NCBI GenBank assembly: GCA_002917775.1
Contig: KZ627154.1
Coordinates: 93,642 to 157,641 of the forward strand
Direction of reading: 5' to 3'
Source: Glaciozyma antarctica PI12
Taxonomy: Eukaryota > Basidiomycota > Microbotryomycetes > Kriegeriales > Camptobasidiaceae
Length of the DNA: 64,000 bases
Positions 11,382 to 21,960 of this stretch are shown in pieces; position 1 is the first letter of the stretch, and every line of letters starts with the position of its first letter. Both the position numbers and the translations under genes were made by a program. The notes below the pieces were generated by a model, which was not told where the DNA came from, did no database searches, and saw nothing but the letters and a program-made list of their open reading frames with translations.

Positions 11382-12008
11382 GGGAAAGAGAGGGTGTACT
11401 TTTTGTATTGTTTGGGTGGTATTATGGGTTGGAAGACGTCGCTTTGCATAGAATACTTCGTTTAGAATCAGGAGAGGAATGGAGAGGCTTGGGGAGCGAC
11501 AGCGAGCTGGGCGATCTGCGCGGAAGACTAGCCCGCCTGTCAGCTTGGGGTTTTTTGCCTGACACTCGCCAGCTGAAAAGCGCCAGCTGAAAACACGAGA
11601 CAGCCAGTCGTTTTGAACCACGCCTTATCAGCCCAATCGCCGCCCACAGCCAAGGCAGCTCAAACGCAGGCGTACCTCTCCAGCTCCTTCCCCCCGCCAG
11701 GAGTCCTTCGCCTCTTCACACTCCACCGCGCCGTCCTCCTTGGGCGTTCACGCCCGACACGCGCCACCGAGTACTGGGGACAACCGCGCTTCAAGCTTTC
11801 AAGGGCTTGCGAACGAACAGCTGGAAGCAGGACGGACGGACCTCGCGCCTGCGTGGCACTTCACTGAGGGCGGCTTTTCTTGGGCTGAGCACTACAGGAG
11901 CACTACGTACTAGGTAAGTCAACCGCACGCAGGCTGGCTACAGAACGGGAGCTGATTGCGCCGCCGCAGGAACGACCTCCTTCCCAACCGTTCCAACGAC
12001 CCTCTACG
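11382..12008. other. Intergenic region
   Basis: About 630 bases between the NCS1 stop and the next start codon, both on the plus strand. A short direct repeat (CGCCAGCTGAAAA, twice around 11567-11593) is visible. No gene is supported here. Confidence 0.5.
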
Positions 12009-14686
12009 ATGTCCCTCTCCTCCCCAACTCACGTAGGAGACTCGCAGGACCAGGCCGTCTCCCAGTCTTCCTATCCGACTCAGGACTACCCAACTCCTGC
12101 GACTCTCCACGACTCTGGCGGCCCACACTCTCCGAGCGACTCGCGTACCGGCATCTCCGCGCAGGACGACTCGGCGCGTGTCCTCTCTCGTCTCCTCCCA
12201 CCAGGCGCAGGCTACGCCCCTCCAACACCTGCAGACGAACTCCCCCGCCCATCCTTCCCTCATGCGCGCCCACCTCTCCCCACTCCTCCACCAACCCGTC
12301 CTACACCCTTCCTCCGCACCGACAGCACGACCTCTTCCGCCACCCCCGCCCTCCCTCTCCAATTCTCCCTCCTCCCCCCTTCCCTCGCCTCACCTCCTCA
12401 ACCAGCTCTCGTCTCCCCAACCCACTCTCCACCAAACCCACTAAGCTCCCTACCACCCACTTCCTCCCCGTACCAGCGCATGGACGGTCCGTACCCCCAA
12501 CCCTCTTCGAAAGGGAAGCAGAGGGAGGAGGACGCGCCGAGGGAGAGCATGGTGGGCGTTGGAAGGGATTCGATCATCCGGGCTTCGATGGAGTTGCTAG
12601 GGCCTCAACCGGCGCCTCACCTCGTTCTGCAGCCGGAGGTTTGCGTGGAGTGTATGATGAGGGATAGGGATATGGTGAATGTGGACGTCACGGGGGATGG
12701 AGCTTGGGCGAGGGAGAGTGATCAGGATTGGGAGGAGGCGGTGCGGTGGGATGAGGAGGGGAGTGAGGAGAGTATGAGGAGGAGTAGGGAGGTGGGGAGT
12801 AGGGAGAGTGGGAGGAGTTATGCGGGGCGAGGGAAGAGGATCGGCAAGGGCCAGCCGTTGACGGTCGAGAGTCTCAAGCTGTGGACCAGTATGGTCAGTT
12901 CGCGTTTCGCTGGGAGTGGAGGAGAGGAAGGAGCTAACGTGCGACGACAGAACCCCCCCGCCTCGTCCCACCGCTGGAGAACCCTCCAAACGTTCCTCGC
13001 GACACAAATCCACCTCCTCGAACTCGAACGACAAGCTCGTGAAGCGACCGCCGCAGAACGAGATCGCGCCGGCGTCCGCCAGTCCACTCCCGCCCTCCTC
13101 TCCCTCAACAACCGTTCCCTCAACAACTGGACTCTCCTTCCCAACGGCCTCGTTATCGAGAACATCAACGTCGAGCGGGACGACAAGGCTGCGAGGGCGC
13201 GGGCAAAGAGTCGCTCGAGGGACGATGGGCGGAGGGACTCGAATGCGTCGCTCTTCCCACCTCCACCGCAGTCGAACGCGGGATACTCGCCTTCGCCGGC
13301 CGCGAGCGTGCGGAGTTATGCGTTCGGAGACCAGCCATGGTTGACGACGCAAGCGCGGAGGTTCTCGTCGCCTCAGCTCAAGAACGGTTCGCTCCAATCC
13401 CCCTCGTCGTCGGGCAAGTCCTTCGGCTTTGGCCAATTCGCCCGCTCCTCGACCGACCTTCGTTCCCTCCCTTCGCCTCGATCCATCTCCCCCGGTCCGA
13501 GCGAGCCTAGGCGTCGACGACCGGCGCCATTCCGTCTGGTCTCGCTTCAGGCAGAGCGCGTCGCAGAGCGTGCTCAGCTTTGCGCCGAGCGGGAGTATGA
13601 TGGATATGCACCTCGGGTTATCGATGGACAAGCATGCGCAGTACGCGCCTTACGAGGCGTACCCGTCCATGTCGGACCCGGTCGTCGCGCGGCATGTCGA
13701 GGCGGATCGGGAGCGGAGCGCAAAGGGGAAGAAGAAGAAGAAGAAGGGCATCAAGGGGTTCTTCAGCAAGCTTATTGGCGGGGAGGGGAAGAAGGGACGA
13801 CCGAGTACTTCGGAGCCGACGACGCCACGACGGATGGACTACGACGACGACGCGGACCTTCGACCACCACCACCTCTCTCCGCTCTCGCCAACGAACCGC
13901 GATACCACCTTCGTTCGCAATCCAACTCCTCCCTCGACTCCTTCCCTCAACCCCTCACTCCCCAATCCTACCACCAACCCTTCCCCTCGCACCCCCGCGC
14001 CAACTCAGTCCCCCTCGGCTCCCCCTCCCACTTCACCCCATCTCACGATCCTCGCGCCTACCCCTCGCACGATCCCCGTGCCTACCCCTCGCAAGACCTC
14101 GCGCGCGCCGGCCCCGCCGACCGAGGCTCAGTCCTCACGACGGGGAGTTTTGCCTCGACGCGTTCCACTGGCGTTCCAGGGCGGAACGGCTCTGGATCTG
14201 GTCCTTCGGGCGGAGATTACCTCTCGTCTTCTCCAGTCTTTTCGTCCTCGCCGCCTCGGGGGACCGTACGCGAGTTTCGAGCAGGTGCGGAAGGAGAAGA
14301 GTCTTCCGCCTTTGCCGCTTGAAGCCGAGCCAGTCGCTCGGGCGCGAGGGGATGCGTCGTCGTTCATGGATGAGGAGGAGGTGGGAGGAGGGAGGAAGAG
14401 CAAGGCGAAGAGCAAGGCGTGGAGTATTGGATTCGGGGCGGGAGGGAAGAGGAGGGAGAGTGAGGATGGAGTAGGGGTGAGAGAGGAGGTGCTGGAAGGG
14501 GTGAAGAGGGAGGGAGGACTGGTGAGCGTTAGGTTCTGGAGGGGGGGGGGAGGGTTGCTCCTTTTTTTCGAGGTGGGAGGCTGCAGTCTTACACCTCCCT
14601 TCTCCTTCCTTAACTTTGCATGCATTTTTACTTCGTTTTCGTCGTTTACTGCTCGTCGTCGTCGTCGTCGTCGTCGAACGAGTTGA
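12009..14686 (+). CDS. Conserved Ser/Pro-rich fungal protein of unknown function, with two apparent one-base frame breaks
   Basis: Exon 1 (12009-12893) and exon 2 (from 12951) are separated by a 57-nt intron with donor GTCAGT and acceptor CAG. After about 200 Ser/Pro-rich residues comes a better-conserved block with VCVECMMRDRDMVNVDVTG, DQDWEEAVRWDEEG and PLTVESLKLWTSM, then a helical stretch LQTFLATQIHLLELERQ. I recall similar CxECxMRDxDM blocks in uncharacterised fungal proteins but know no function. Later segments include KGKKKKKKGIKGFFSKLIGG, which could be membrane- or nucleic-acid-binding, and a short repeat SHDPRAYP. The coding character changes frame at a run of five C (13489-13493) and again at a run of five G (14258-14262). 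Removing one base at each would keep one frame through KEKSLPPLPLEAEPVARARG. The 3' end is uncertain because of a further G run near 14540. Confidence 0.65.
14654..14676 (+). repeat. CGT trinucleotide microsatellite
   Basis: About seven to eight CGT units just before the SCP2 gene, probably in the 3' region of the preceding gene or the SCP2 promoter. In the open frame of the preceding gene it would encode an Arg run. Confidence 0.85.
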
Positions 14687-14831
14687 TTGAGAGAGCGGCG
14701 GAGCGGGGACTTCGCCAAATTCAGCCCGCTCCCCCCCCCCCTGGGCTCGTGCAATCGACCTCTTGCCTTTCTTCCTTCTCCCCTTCACCTCGCACCTCAC
14801 CAACACTCCCCAACACACCCCAACAGCAACC

Positions 14832-15605
14832 AGTACGTCCGCGCGTCCCCTGCTCAGCTTCCTGAACTCGGGCTCGACCTCTACCCCGCGCCGAGCGCTC
14901 GCTAACGCCTCCTCGTCAAGTGTCCATCGCAGACTCTGAGATTCCCGCCTCCGCCATCTTCGACCAGATCCTCGCCGGTCTTGAGAAGGTGCGCTCTCAA
15001 CTTTTCGATACGGTGCCCGCGCACGAGCTGAACACGAGGAGCAGATGTCGCCTGAGGAGAAGGCCGGGGACTTGAAGAAGGTCAACGGGATCTTTGAGAT
15101 GCGCGTCAAGAACACCAAGGGCAAGGAGGGGATCTGGACGATTGATTTCAAGAAGGTGCGCGCGTTTCGGGAGTGGTGAGGAAAGAGTGGAGCTGATGTT
15201 GCTGCCGAGTAGGAGGGCACCGTCTACAAGGGCGGCGCGAAGCCCAAGGCAGACGTGACCGTGTCCCTCTCCGACGATACGTTCCAGCAGGTGTGTACCC
15301 TCTCTCTCTTCGCGTGTCCGCGCTGCTTGAGCCGAAGTCGCCGCCCCCCCGATCTTGAGCTGACCCCACATTCCCTCCTACTCAGCTCGCCGACGGCAAG
15401 CTCAACGGACAGAAGGCTTTCATGTCAGGCAAGCTGAAGGTCAAGGGAAACATCATGCTCGCGACCAAGCTGGATACCGTTCTCAAAGTGAGTTATCGTA
15501 CCCCACACGCACCCACCTCCGACTCGCTCCTATCCCCTTTTCAAGACGCCTTCCGAACTCCAGCTGATCCCCCTCCGTTCACAGAGCGCTCAGTCCAAGC
15601 TCTAG
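14832..15605 (+). CDS. POX18: Peroxisomal SCP2-domain sterol-carrier/lipid-transfer protein
   Basis: Six exons (14832 alone, 14921-14988, 15039-15155, 15213-15290, 15386-15487, 15585-15605) give 128 residues. The start codon is split: A at 14832, an 88-nt intron beginning GTACGT, then TG at 14921. The mature reading [20 protein letters not shown] continues to the SCP2 core [60 protein letters not shown], and ends SAQSKL. The final SKL is a canonical type-1 peroxisomal targeting signal. Length and layout match Candida Pox18-type proteins, which bind lipids or acyl-CoA in peroxisomes and support fatty-acid metabolism. Acceptors at introns 2 and 3 are GAG and TAG rather than CAG. Confidence 0.9.
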
Positions 15606-15958
15606 AGTCCACGATTCTGAGCTCCCTTCTGCAACACTACATTTACGCTTCGCTACCTCTCTCGCTCGCTGCTCCTTCCTGCGCCATCCTGCTTACTCAC
15701 CGCCTGCTCCCCCTGCTTTCTTGCCAGTGCCTGCTCACCTCACCGAAAAGGTCGCTACTCCTTGTTCAACTCTCAGCAGCTCAGACCTGCTCTGCTCCTC
15801 CGCCTACACCTCAGCGGGCAGCGACTGCCCCAACTCCTTCCACGCTCTCCTCGCCCTCTCGTCTCAGCCCACAGGCTGAATCGTAAGCCAACTCGCTCTC
15901 AGCCACTCTCGACTTTCCAAGCTCACACTCGCATCCTTGCGCCAAACGGCATTACTCC
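15606..15958. other. Convergent intergenic region
   Basis: About 350 bases between the stop codons of the SCP2 gene (plus) and SSL1 (minus). It is pyrimidine-rich and holds the two 3' ends. No gene or RNA is visible. Confidence 0.6.
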
Positions 15959-17784
15959 CTACACACACCCCGGACAGAACCCCAACGCTGCATGCACCAG
16001 CACGTCACAATCCAAACAAAAGTGCCTCCGACACTCTTTGCACGCATACCTCCCCGTCGGACTCAGCGCGCTGAGCGATGAAGAGCCCGTTGGGTCGGGA
16101 GCTTGAATGGCGAGTTCTGCGAAAGGGAATGCGCAGGAATAGCACGCGATTTGAATGGGGGGAGGGGAGGGCCTGTGGGGGTTTAGCGAGGTAGAGAGGG
16201 AGGGATGGAGACGCACCCGTTGACTTGTTCGTAGTTTGCGACCTGGGCGAGAGGTTAGCGAGGGAGAGGAGGAAGGGGAAGGGACGTACGGGGAAGAGGT
16301 GACGGTAGCTCCGGGCGAGGTGAGGAGAGCTGACGACTGTCAAGCCGCAGACCTTGCATTCGGTAGGGACGTCGCAGATGCGGCTCTTGCACCTCGGGCA
16401 CGTAAAGCCGATGCTCTTGAGCTTCGAGTGGCAGGAGCACAAGCCTGGGTAGGCTGCGTGGACGAGCGTGGGGAAGCCCATGAGCATCAGGTCGGAGGTG
16501 TTAGTTGGAGCGGTGGAGGACGGGCCGCCGAGGACGTTGGATTTTGAGGGAGCGAGAGTGGGCGGAGGGGAGACGAATTCGAAAAGGAGTTCGCGGAGGT
16601 AGAGGTCGTCTTTCGCCACGGTGAAGGTTCCTGTAGGTCGTTGAGTCAGGAGAGATCGCGAGCGAAGTGAGGGGAGAGCGAACCTTTCGTCTTTGTACAA
16701 ATCTCCTTGCAGATCTTCATCTCGGCGGAGAGGCCGATGATGTTGACGCGTATCCTGCACGGGAGAGTCAGTAGGGACTCAGCCACAGCAACGAGAAAGC
16801 TCACCGATCCTTAGCCGTCGCGTCCATGGTCGCGTGAATGTTGCCAGGATCGCAAGTCGTGAGCGAGCCGAGAGTGATGATGACTTCGCGAGAGCCGTGC
16901 GGAGGGAGATGCCTGTAGCGCGTGTGAGCCACCTCTCGCTCTTCGACGAGTTTCAACTCACGCAAGACCAGCTCGCGCCATCTCCAACACGTTCTGGAGA
17001 CTCGGCTCCCCGCGAGCCTCGAGCTTCTTCTTGTTCTGGAGAGCCTTGATGTGGTCGACGGGGTTGCCTGCGCACCTCTTTAGTTTCACTCGAGCTTCGG
17101 AAAGCAGCAACGCACCACTCAGCGGACTGATTCGCTCCGCCTGTCCCTCCCTCGTTACCAGGATCGCAAGCTGGCTGATTGGATTCTGATCAAAGTACTC
17201 GCTCACGAACTCCTGCTCGACGAGGTCAACTATCCAGCTCCAGCTACAATCACCAAACGCACCTGAGCATACTGGAGCGTCAAATCCAGCCAAGTCGCCT
17301 TGTATTCGCGAACCATCATCGCCATCGAGAGGTCAATAACGAGGTAGACATGCCGAATGATGCCTCGCTGGATCGAGGTCGTATCCCGCAACACCCTGCG
17401 GGCCTAGTCAGCTCCAACCAGCTCTACGTAGCGCAGAACGCACCTCCTTGCCCGCCCACTGAGCAGCATCTCGCTCACTACCCCCTCCAAGCTCCCCCGC
17501 TCGTCCTCCCTCACCGTGTCCCAAGTATGCTCAAAGTCCCCCTCCCAAGCCTTCCCCTTCCCCTTCCCCTTTCCCTTATCCTTGCTCCTCGTCTCTCTCC
17601 CCTTCGCCTTGGCCGGAGCTGGTGCGGACGACTTGGGAGGCCGCTTGACGCGAGGAGCTGAGGGACCGGCTTCGTTCGAGGAGACGGCAGAGGCTTCAGA
17701 CTCGAGGTCGTCCGGGCGGAGCTCGTCATCTGAGGATTCAGCTGCGTCGATAAACTCGTCGTCCTTTGCTTGACGTCTGCTCAT
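15959..17784 (-). CDS. SSL1: TFIIH core subunit Ssl1 (p44)
   Basis: Nine exons (17784-17444, 17395-17263, 17212-17116, 17067-16962, 16912-16805, 16754-16684, 16630-16290, 16242-16217, 16172-15959) encode 478 residues with exact phases. An acidic and Lys-rich N-terminus is followed by the von Willebrand A-like domain (RGIIRHVYLVIDLSMAM, EYFDQNPISQLAIL, REVIITLGSLTTCDPGNIH, VNIIGLSAEMKICKEI). Next come zinc-binding modules with CSCHSKLKSIGFTCPRCKSR and a C-terminal C4-like region (CYSCAFPF, YACKECRRHFCLDCD, GFCPGC). Ssl1/p44 stimulates the XPD/Rad3 helicase in transcription initiation and nucleotide excision repair in the nucleus. The start at 17784 is preferred to an in-frame ATG at 17841, because that longer form would leave almost no leader next to TAN1, which starts at 17864. 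Confidence 0.95.
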
Positions 17785-17863
17785 CCTGGCCGGGGGAAGG
17801 TCGAAGGAAGAGCAATGCCAGCCGTGGATTCGTCTCTTCAACTCCGACTCTCACCTCCCGCAC
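17785..17863. promoter_or_regulatory. 79-bp divergent promoter between SSL1 and TAN1
   Basis: The start codons of SSL1 (minus, 17784) and TAN1 (plus, 17864) are separated by only 79 bases. Both genes are well supported, so this segment must contain both 5' leaders and a shared promoter, or promoter elements must extend into coding sequence. No TATA box is seen. Confidence 0.75.
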
Positions 17864-19218
17864 ATGTCGACTCGCGGATCTGGAAAGCCAAGAGATGCTA
17901 CGAGGGGCAGTGGACTAGCCGGCAAGCCCAAGTACGGCGGAAGGAATCGTGCGAGCGGATGGACCTCAAAACGACCAGTCGGCGGACGAGGGATCTTCAT
18001 CACTTGCGTACGAGGGAGGGAGGGACGCAGCGTTACGGAGATGTACGATATCCTGGAAGAGGTACGGTGGCCCTGGAGGGAGGAAGAGGACACGGCTGAC
18101 TCGCAACGCAGGTGGCTGACCGCTTGTATCCACCCGAACGACTGGCCGCTCTCGAGCTCCTCAACCCTCCCCGCCCCACTCCTGCCGTCGAAGAAGGAGA
18201 CGAGGAATCCAAGATGCCCACTCCTGTCGTGCACTCTGAAACCGAGGAGGAGGACGAGGAGGACGAGGAGGACGAGGAGGAGGACCAGTCGATTGAGGCG
18301 AGCATAGCTAGGGAGCTGGCGGCGCTGCGGTCTGCTCGTCCCAGTCGGAAAAAGTGGGGTGCGGAGGGAGAAAAGCCTGCAGGTGTTGCGAAACCCAAGG
18401 TCAAGGCCCCCAGACCACGGTTCCAGAGCCTGGAGACGCACACGGAGTGCTGTGAGCTCCTTTCTCTCGAGCTGGAGGGCGGGAAGCTGACTGAGTGTTT
18501 GCAGTGGCGTTCATTGCTATAGCGAGGCCTTATGATCCTGTGGAGCTGGCGGAAGCTATCGTTACGGAGATTCAGGAATCTGGCGTCTCGCGAGCGCGGT
18601 ACGTTCTCTTCTCTTGTCGCCCGAATCTTCGCTTACGCAACTTTGCAGGTGTACGATGCGACTCCAGCCTGTCGTTACCACTTGCCATGCCCTCACCATC
18701 GACTCCGTCAAATCAGTCTCCGACGTTCTCATCCAAAAACACTTCAAGGCCTGGTCGCTCGCGCATAACAAGACGCATATCACCGTGCGTCGCTCCTTTC
18801 GCTCGTCGGGATCGTACTAACGCATCGAGCGCAGTACCAAATTGAGCCTGCCGTGCGTGTGCACACCGAACCCCTCTCCCGCCACGTCCTCATCGAAATC
18901 CTCGGCGCCTCCATTCGGTCCCTCGCTGTCTCGTCAACGGACGGCTCTCCCGCCCTCACCGTCGCAGCGGACCTCACCTCCCCCGACCTCGTCCTCATCC
19001 CCGTCGTCTTCAAGAACTGCTACGGCCTTTCGATCGTCGAAGGCAAGCTCTGGAGCGGGAAGAAGGGCAGAAAGTTCAACTTGGCGGAGGTGGCGGTTGA
19101 GGCGATGAAGGCGCTGGCGGAGGCGGAGGGGCCGACGGCAGTGAGAGGAGTCGAGGTGGAGATGGCGAACGGGGTCGAGGCGATCAAGCTGAGCGACGAG
19201 ATGGAGGGAGCGGCGTAA
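17864..19218 (+). CDS. TAN1: tRNA acetylation cofactor Tan1 (THUMP domain)
   Basis: Five exons (17864-18061, 18112-18451, 18505-18598, 18649-18784, 18835-19218) give 383 residues. The N-terminus GGRGIFITCVRGREGRSVTE is the start of the Tan1/THUMPD1 fold. An acidic Glu/Asp repeat follows (around 18240-18292, encoding EEDEEDEEDEEEDQ), then the THUMP domain with RPYDPVELAEAIVTEIQ, MRLQPVVTTCHAL, YQIEPAVRVHTEPLSRHVLI and a C-terminal FKNCYGLSIVEGKLWSG. In yeast Tan1 is the tRNA-binding partner of the acetyltransferase Kre33 for N4-acetylcytidine at position 12 of tRNA-Ser and tRNA-Leu. It shares a 79-bp promoter with SSL1. Confidence 0.93.
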
Positions 19219-19353
19219 TTATTGTTCGCGCACTGGACCTGCTCTCGCTGGGCCTGCTCGTGACGCTCATTGCTCTTCTTCACTACGCTCGCTCGATTCT
19301 GTGCTGCATCCTGTGCATTCCATCCCGACAATACAAACGACTGTACCCTGCGA

Positions 19354-20547
19354 CTAATAAACGATGCGATTCAACGAAACCCCCTCGCCCTCCCCAATAC
19401 CGACTCCACCGACCCACGACATCCTCTTCTCTATCACATCCTTGCACAGCATCATCTCCAACTCATCCAGCGCCGTCATCTCGTCCCTCCATCCGCCCTC
19501 CTCGACGTCACTCAGCCTCTCCTCCTCCTCGGGGAACACCAGCTGGCCAATATCCCACATCGGGAGCTCCATCGTCGGGCTCGACGTCTCGGATGGATCG
19601 AGGATCGACTCGATATCGATACACGAGGCGAGCCAGTCCTCTGCTTCCTTGTTCGTGACGGCTGCGACGGGGATCGTGATTCCTTTGGGCGTGTGAGCGA
19701 GGACGAAGTTGGAGAGAGTGATGGCGGGGCTGCTGGGAGTGAAGAGGGAGGGGGTGGGCTTGGTGATGGGGAATGTGGATGAAATGGGGTTCGAGGACGA
19801 GTGGAGGAGGAAGGGGAGGGTTGGGAGAGGTGGAGGAGGGATGAGAGGCGTGAAGCGGAGGCGGGTGGAAGGGAGGGAGCGGGGTGGAAAGGGAGGGGAG
19901 GGGAGAGCGGGGAGAGGGAAAGAGGGGAGGGGAAGGGGAACGAGGCTGAAGGCGGGAGAGGTGGAGGGCGAGGTGGAGGGGGTCGAGCAGGAGCCCGAGG
20001 AGGAAGATTGCGACGAGGTTGAATCGCGGCGCTCGCTGGGGAAAGGGAAGGGGAACTCGGTCGACTCTTCTCCCGTCCACGAGTCGAGGTAGGCGTCCAT
20101 ATCTCGTCGGAATGTGAGATCGAGGTCGTCTGCGACCGACAAAGGGGATCAGCAACCTCGTTCGCAGAGCTCCTCGTATCGCTCTCACCTTCTTCCTCAT
20201 CGCTCTGCGTGTCGGACGACTCCCATCTGTCCTCACGCTTCCTCCTCCTCCTCCGATCGTCGACTTTCGTCGCCTTTGACGCCGGCGCGTAGGTGCAACC
20301 ACAGCTCGCTGGATCTCTCCCCTCATGCCTCGCCGACTTCAAGCAAGCTCCGCACGCTGGAGCAACTCCATCACAGCGTACGCGCGGCACTTTGCCTGTG
20401 TCCCAGAGATCAAAGTTAGCTCTCGTCTTCTGGAAGAAAGGGCAACGTCGAAGACGCACAAGTAGTACACGCCAGGTTCTTCCCGAGTGGGTTCCGCTGC
20501 TTGATGGTCTTGCCAGCGGTGCTGGAGATGCGACCAGTCTTGGGCAT
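19354..20547 (-). CDS. Zn2Cys6 transcription regulator (first of a related pair)
   Basis: Exons 20547-20460, 20395-20189 and 20129-19354 encode 356 residues. The N-terminus reads MPKTGRISSTAGKTIKQ, then the binuclear zinc cluster LACTTCKVPRVRCDG / PACGACLKSA / SCGC. Intron 1 lies just before the second cyste pair is completed (T|GC splits the fourth residue of CTTC). After a basic linker RRRRKRED comes a Ser/Pro-rich middle and an acidic C-terminus (LSDVEEGGWRDEMTALDELE), which could act as an activation region. The fungal-specific TF middle domain is not visible. The gene ends 135 bases from the TAN1 stop (convergent). It is similar in size, start and layout to the regulator at 21961-23077 on the same strand, so the two are probably paralogues. 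Target genes are unknown. Confidence 0.82.
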
Positions 20548-21960
20548 CGTTGCGAGTACTTCAAGAACAAAGAGCGACAAGGGGAGGTTTTCGAACTCCT
20601 TCTCGACGCGCTCGGATCCACAGCGCCTGGACTAGTCTAAGACTCTGGGGCTCCCTCGGAGTCCCCCCAATCAAACAGCCTTGACCAACCAGGAGCGAGG
20701 AGACCCTTCTCGTCGATCTCTTTCGAAGCCGGAGTGCGGCAGCAGCGCATCGAGGGCGCGGCTCGCTTCCGCCGCGCGTTCCTTGCGAAGCTACTCCTCG
20801 TTTTCGTGGCTTTTTCGTGCCTTCCTCGCCTTGTAGAGCTTGTTTTAACGTTATCAAAGCCAGCGTACCGTACGCTGGACATGGCCAGGAGCGCTTCACC
20901 GCTCAGGAATGCGGAGAATTGCGGGCGAGGAATGGATCACGGGGGATACTGCTTGCTGTACTTTCTTCGCCACCACGACTGCAATCAAGCGTCGGACCTT
21001 GCCTTACGGCGTACTTCCGAAAGAGACAAGGACGAGCGAGAGCCCAGCCGGGAGCGTGACCACCTGCCTTGTCTTTGGGGGGCCAGCTCGTCGGCCGGAG
21101 CCCGACGATGGTTCGAAAAGTCCCGAAACGAGGAAGCTGGGCGATTAGCTCCCCAGGCAATAGGGCAGCTGGTGAGGAGGCTAGATACCGCAGTCTGGAT
21201 GGTGCGAACGCAATCGGCTCAGCTGTTGGAGAAGTGATCAGGAGTCTCGCATCGCAGACCGCCCCGAAGCTCGCTGGTGTGGTCGGGACAGCTAGTCTGA
21301 GAGCGGATGGTCAGGCGCCCTGGACAAAGGTTAATACACCCTCGCGCACGATATCAGCGAGCGAAGAGAGCCGTGCGCGGAAGGCGAACAGACGAAAGGA
21401 GACGGTCATGGGTCCTCAAGTGGAGGTTGCGTGAGGTCTATCGGCCGTCTGTATCGGCCTATCCTGGGTTTACGCTGTCGAAAGCCGAGCAGCACAACAA
21501 AGGGTTCGTGGCTGGAGCGCAACGCGAGCTTGGAAGAAGAAGCTTCTCGGTGTGAACAGTACTGCCAGCAGCTCGCCCTGATTCGCCACCTCGACGGCTC
21601 CTCCTCGAGTGAGGGCCCGACGGCCTGCACTATTTAAAAAAAACAAGAGCTCTGAGAACACGGCTCTGTTGCTCGTGCGTCTTTGCGGGAGGGTGAGAGG
21701 GCGAAAACGTGTTCATCGGAGTTCCGGTGTGTGGCGCCCCTCGCTGGGCTTCCGACGACATCTCCGGTTCCTCTCCCCCATCACCCATCATTGCGCACGG
21801 TGAGTGTAGACCCAATAAATGTTTCTTCTCTGTGCTCGAAACACCCTGTATCGCTCTCGAAGAACTTCGCCGACTCGCGAATCTGAGTCCTCGACTTGTC
21901 GCTCGCGCTCTGGCTCTCGCGCAGGTCTCCAACGCTCGTCATACTACGGATCAAAGAAGC
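20548..21960. other. Intergenic region between the two Zn2Cys6 genes
   Basis: About 1.4 kb, presumably containing the promoter of the first Zn2Cys6 gene and the 3' end of the second. The open frames have no motif. One minus frame (20637-20882, ending LAPGWSRLFDWGDSEGAPES) looks mildly coding but has no family resemblance and overlaps the promoter position, so I do not call it. I looked for tRNA A/B boxes around a GGTTCGA at 21111 and could not fold a cloverleaf. Confidence 0.45.

Noticed and set aside
13387-13510. A 124-nt intron as explanation of the frame change in the gene at 12009
   Set aside because: It keeps phase, but the region reads as continuing Ser-rich coding sequence and has no CTAAC/CTGAC branch point near the acceptor. 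A one-base error in the C run is simpler. It is kept as the alternative to test.
20637-20882. Minus-strand open frame of 81 codons ending LAPGWSRLFDWGDSEG
   Set aside because: It looks mildly coding, but no family, upstream exon or conservation supports it, and it lies in a promoter-sized gap. It also has a six-G run that could change its frame.
21100-21180. Possible tRNA (GGTTCGA near 21111)
   Set aside because: No cloverleaf could be drawn around it: the acceptor stem and anticodon arm do not pair.
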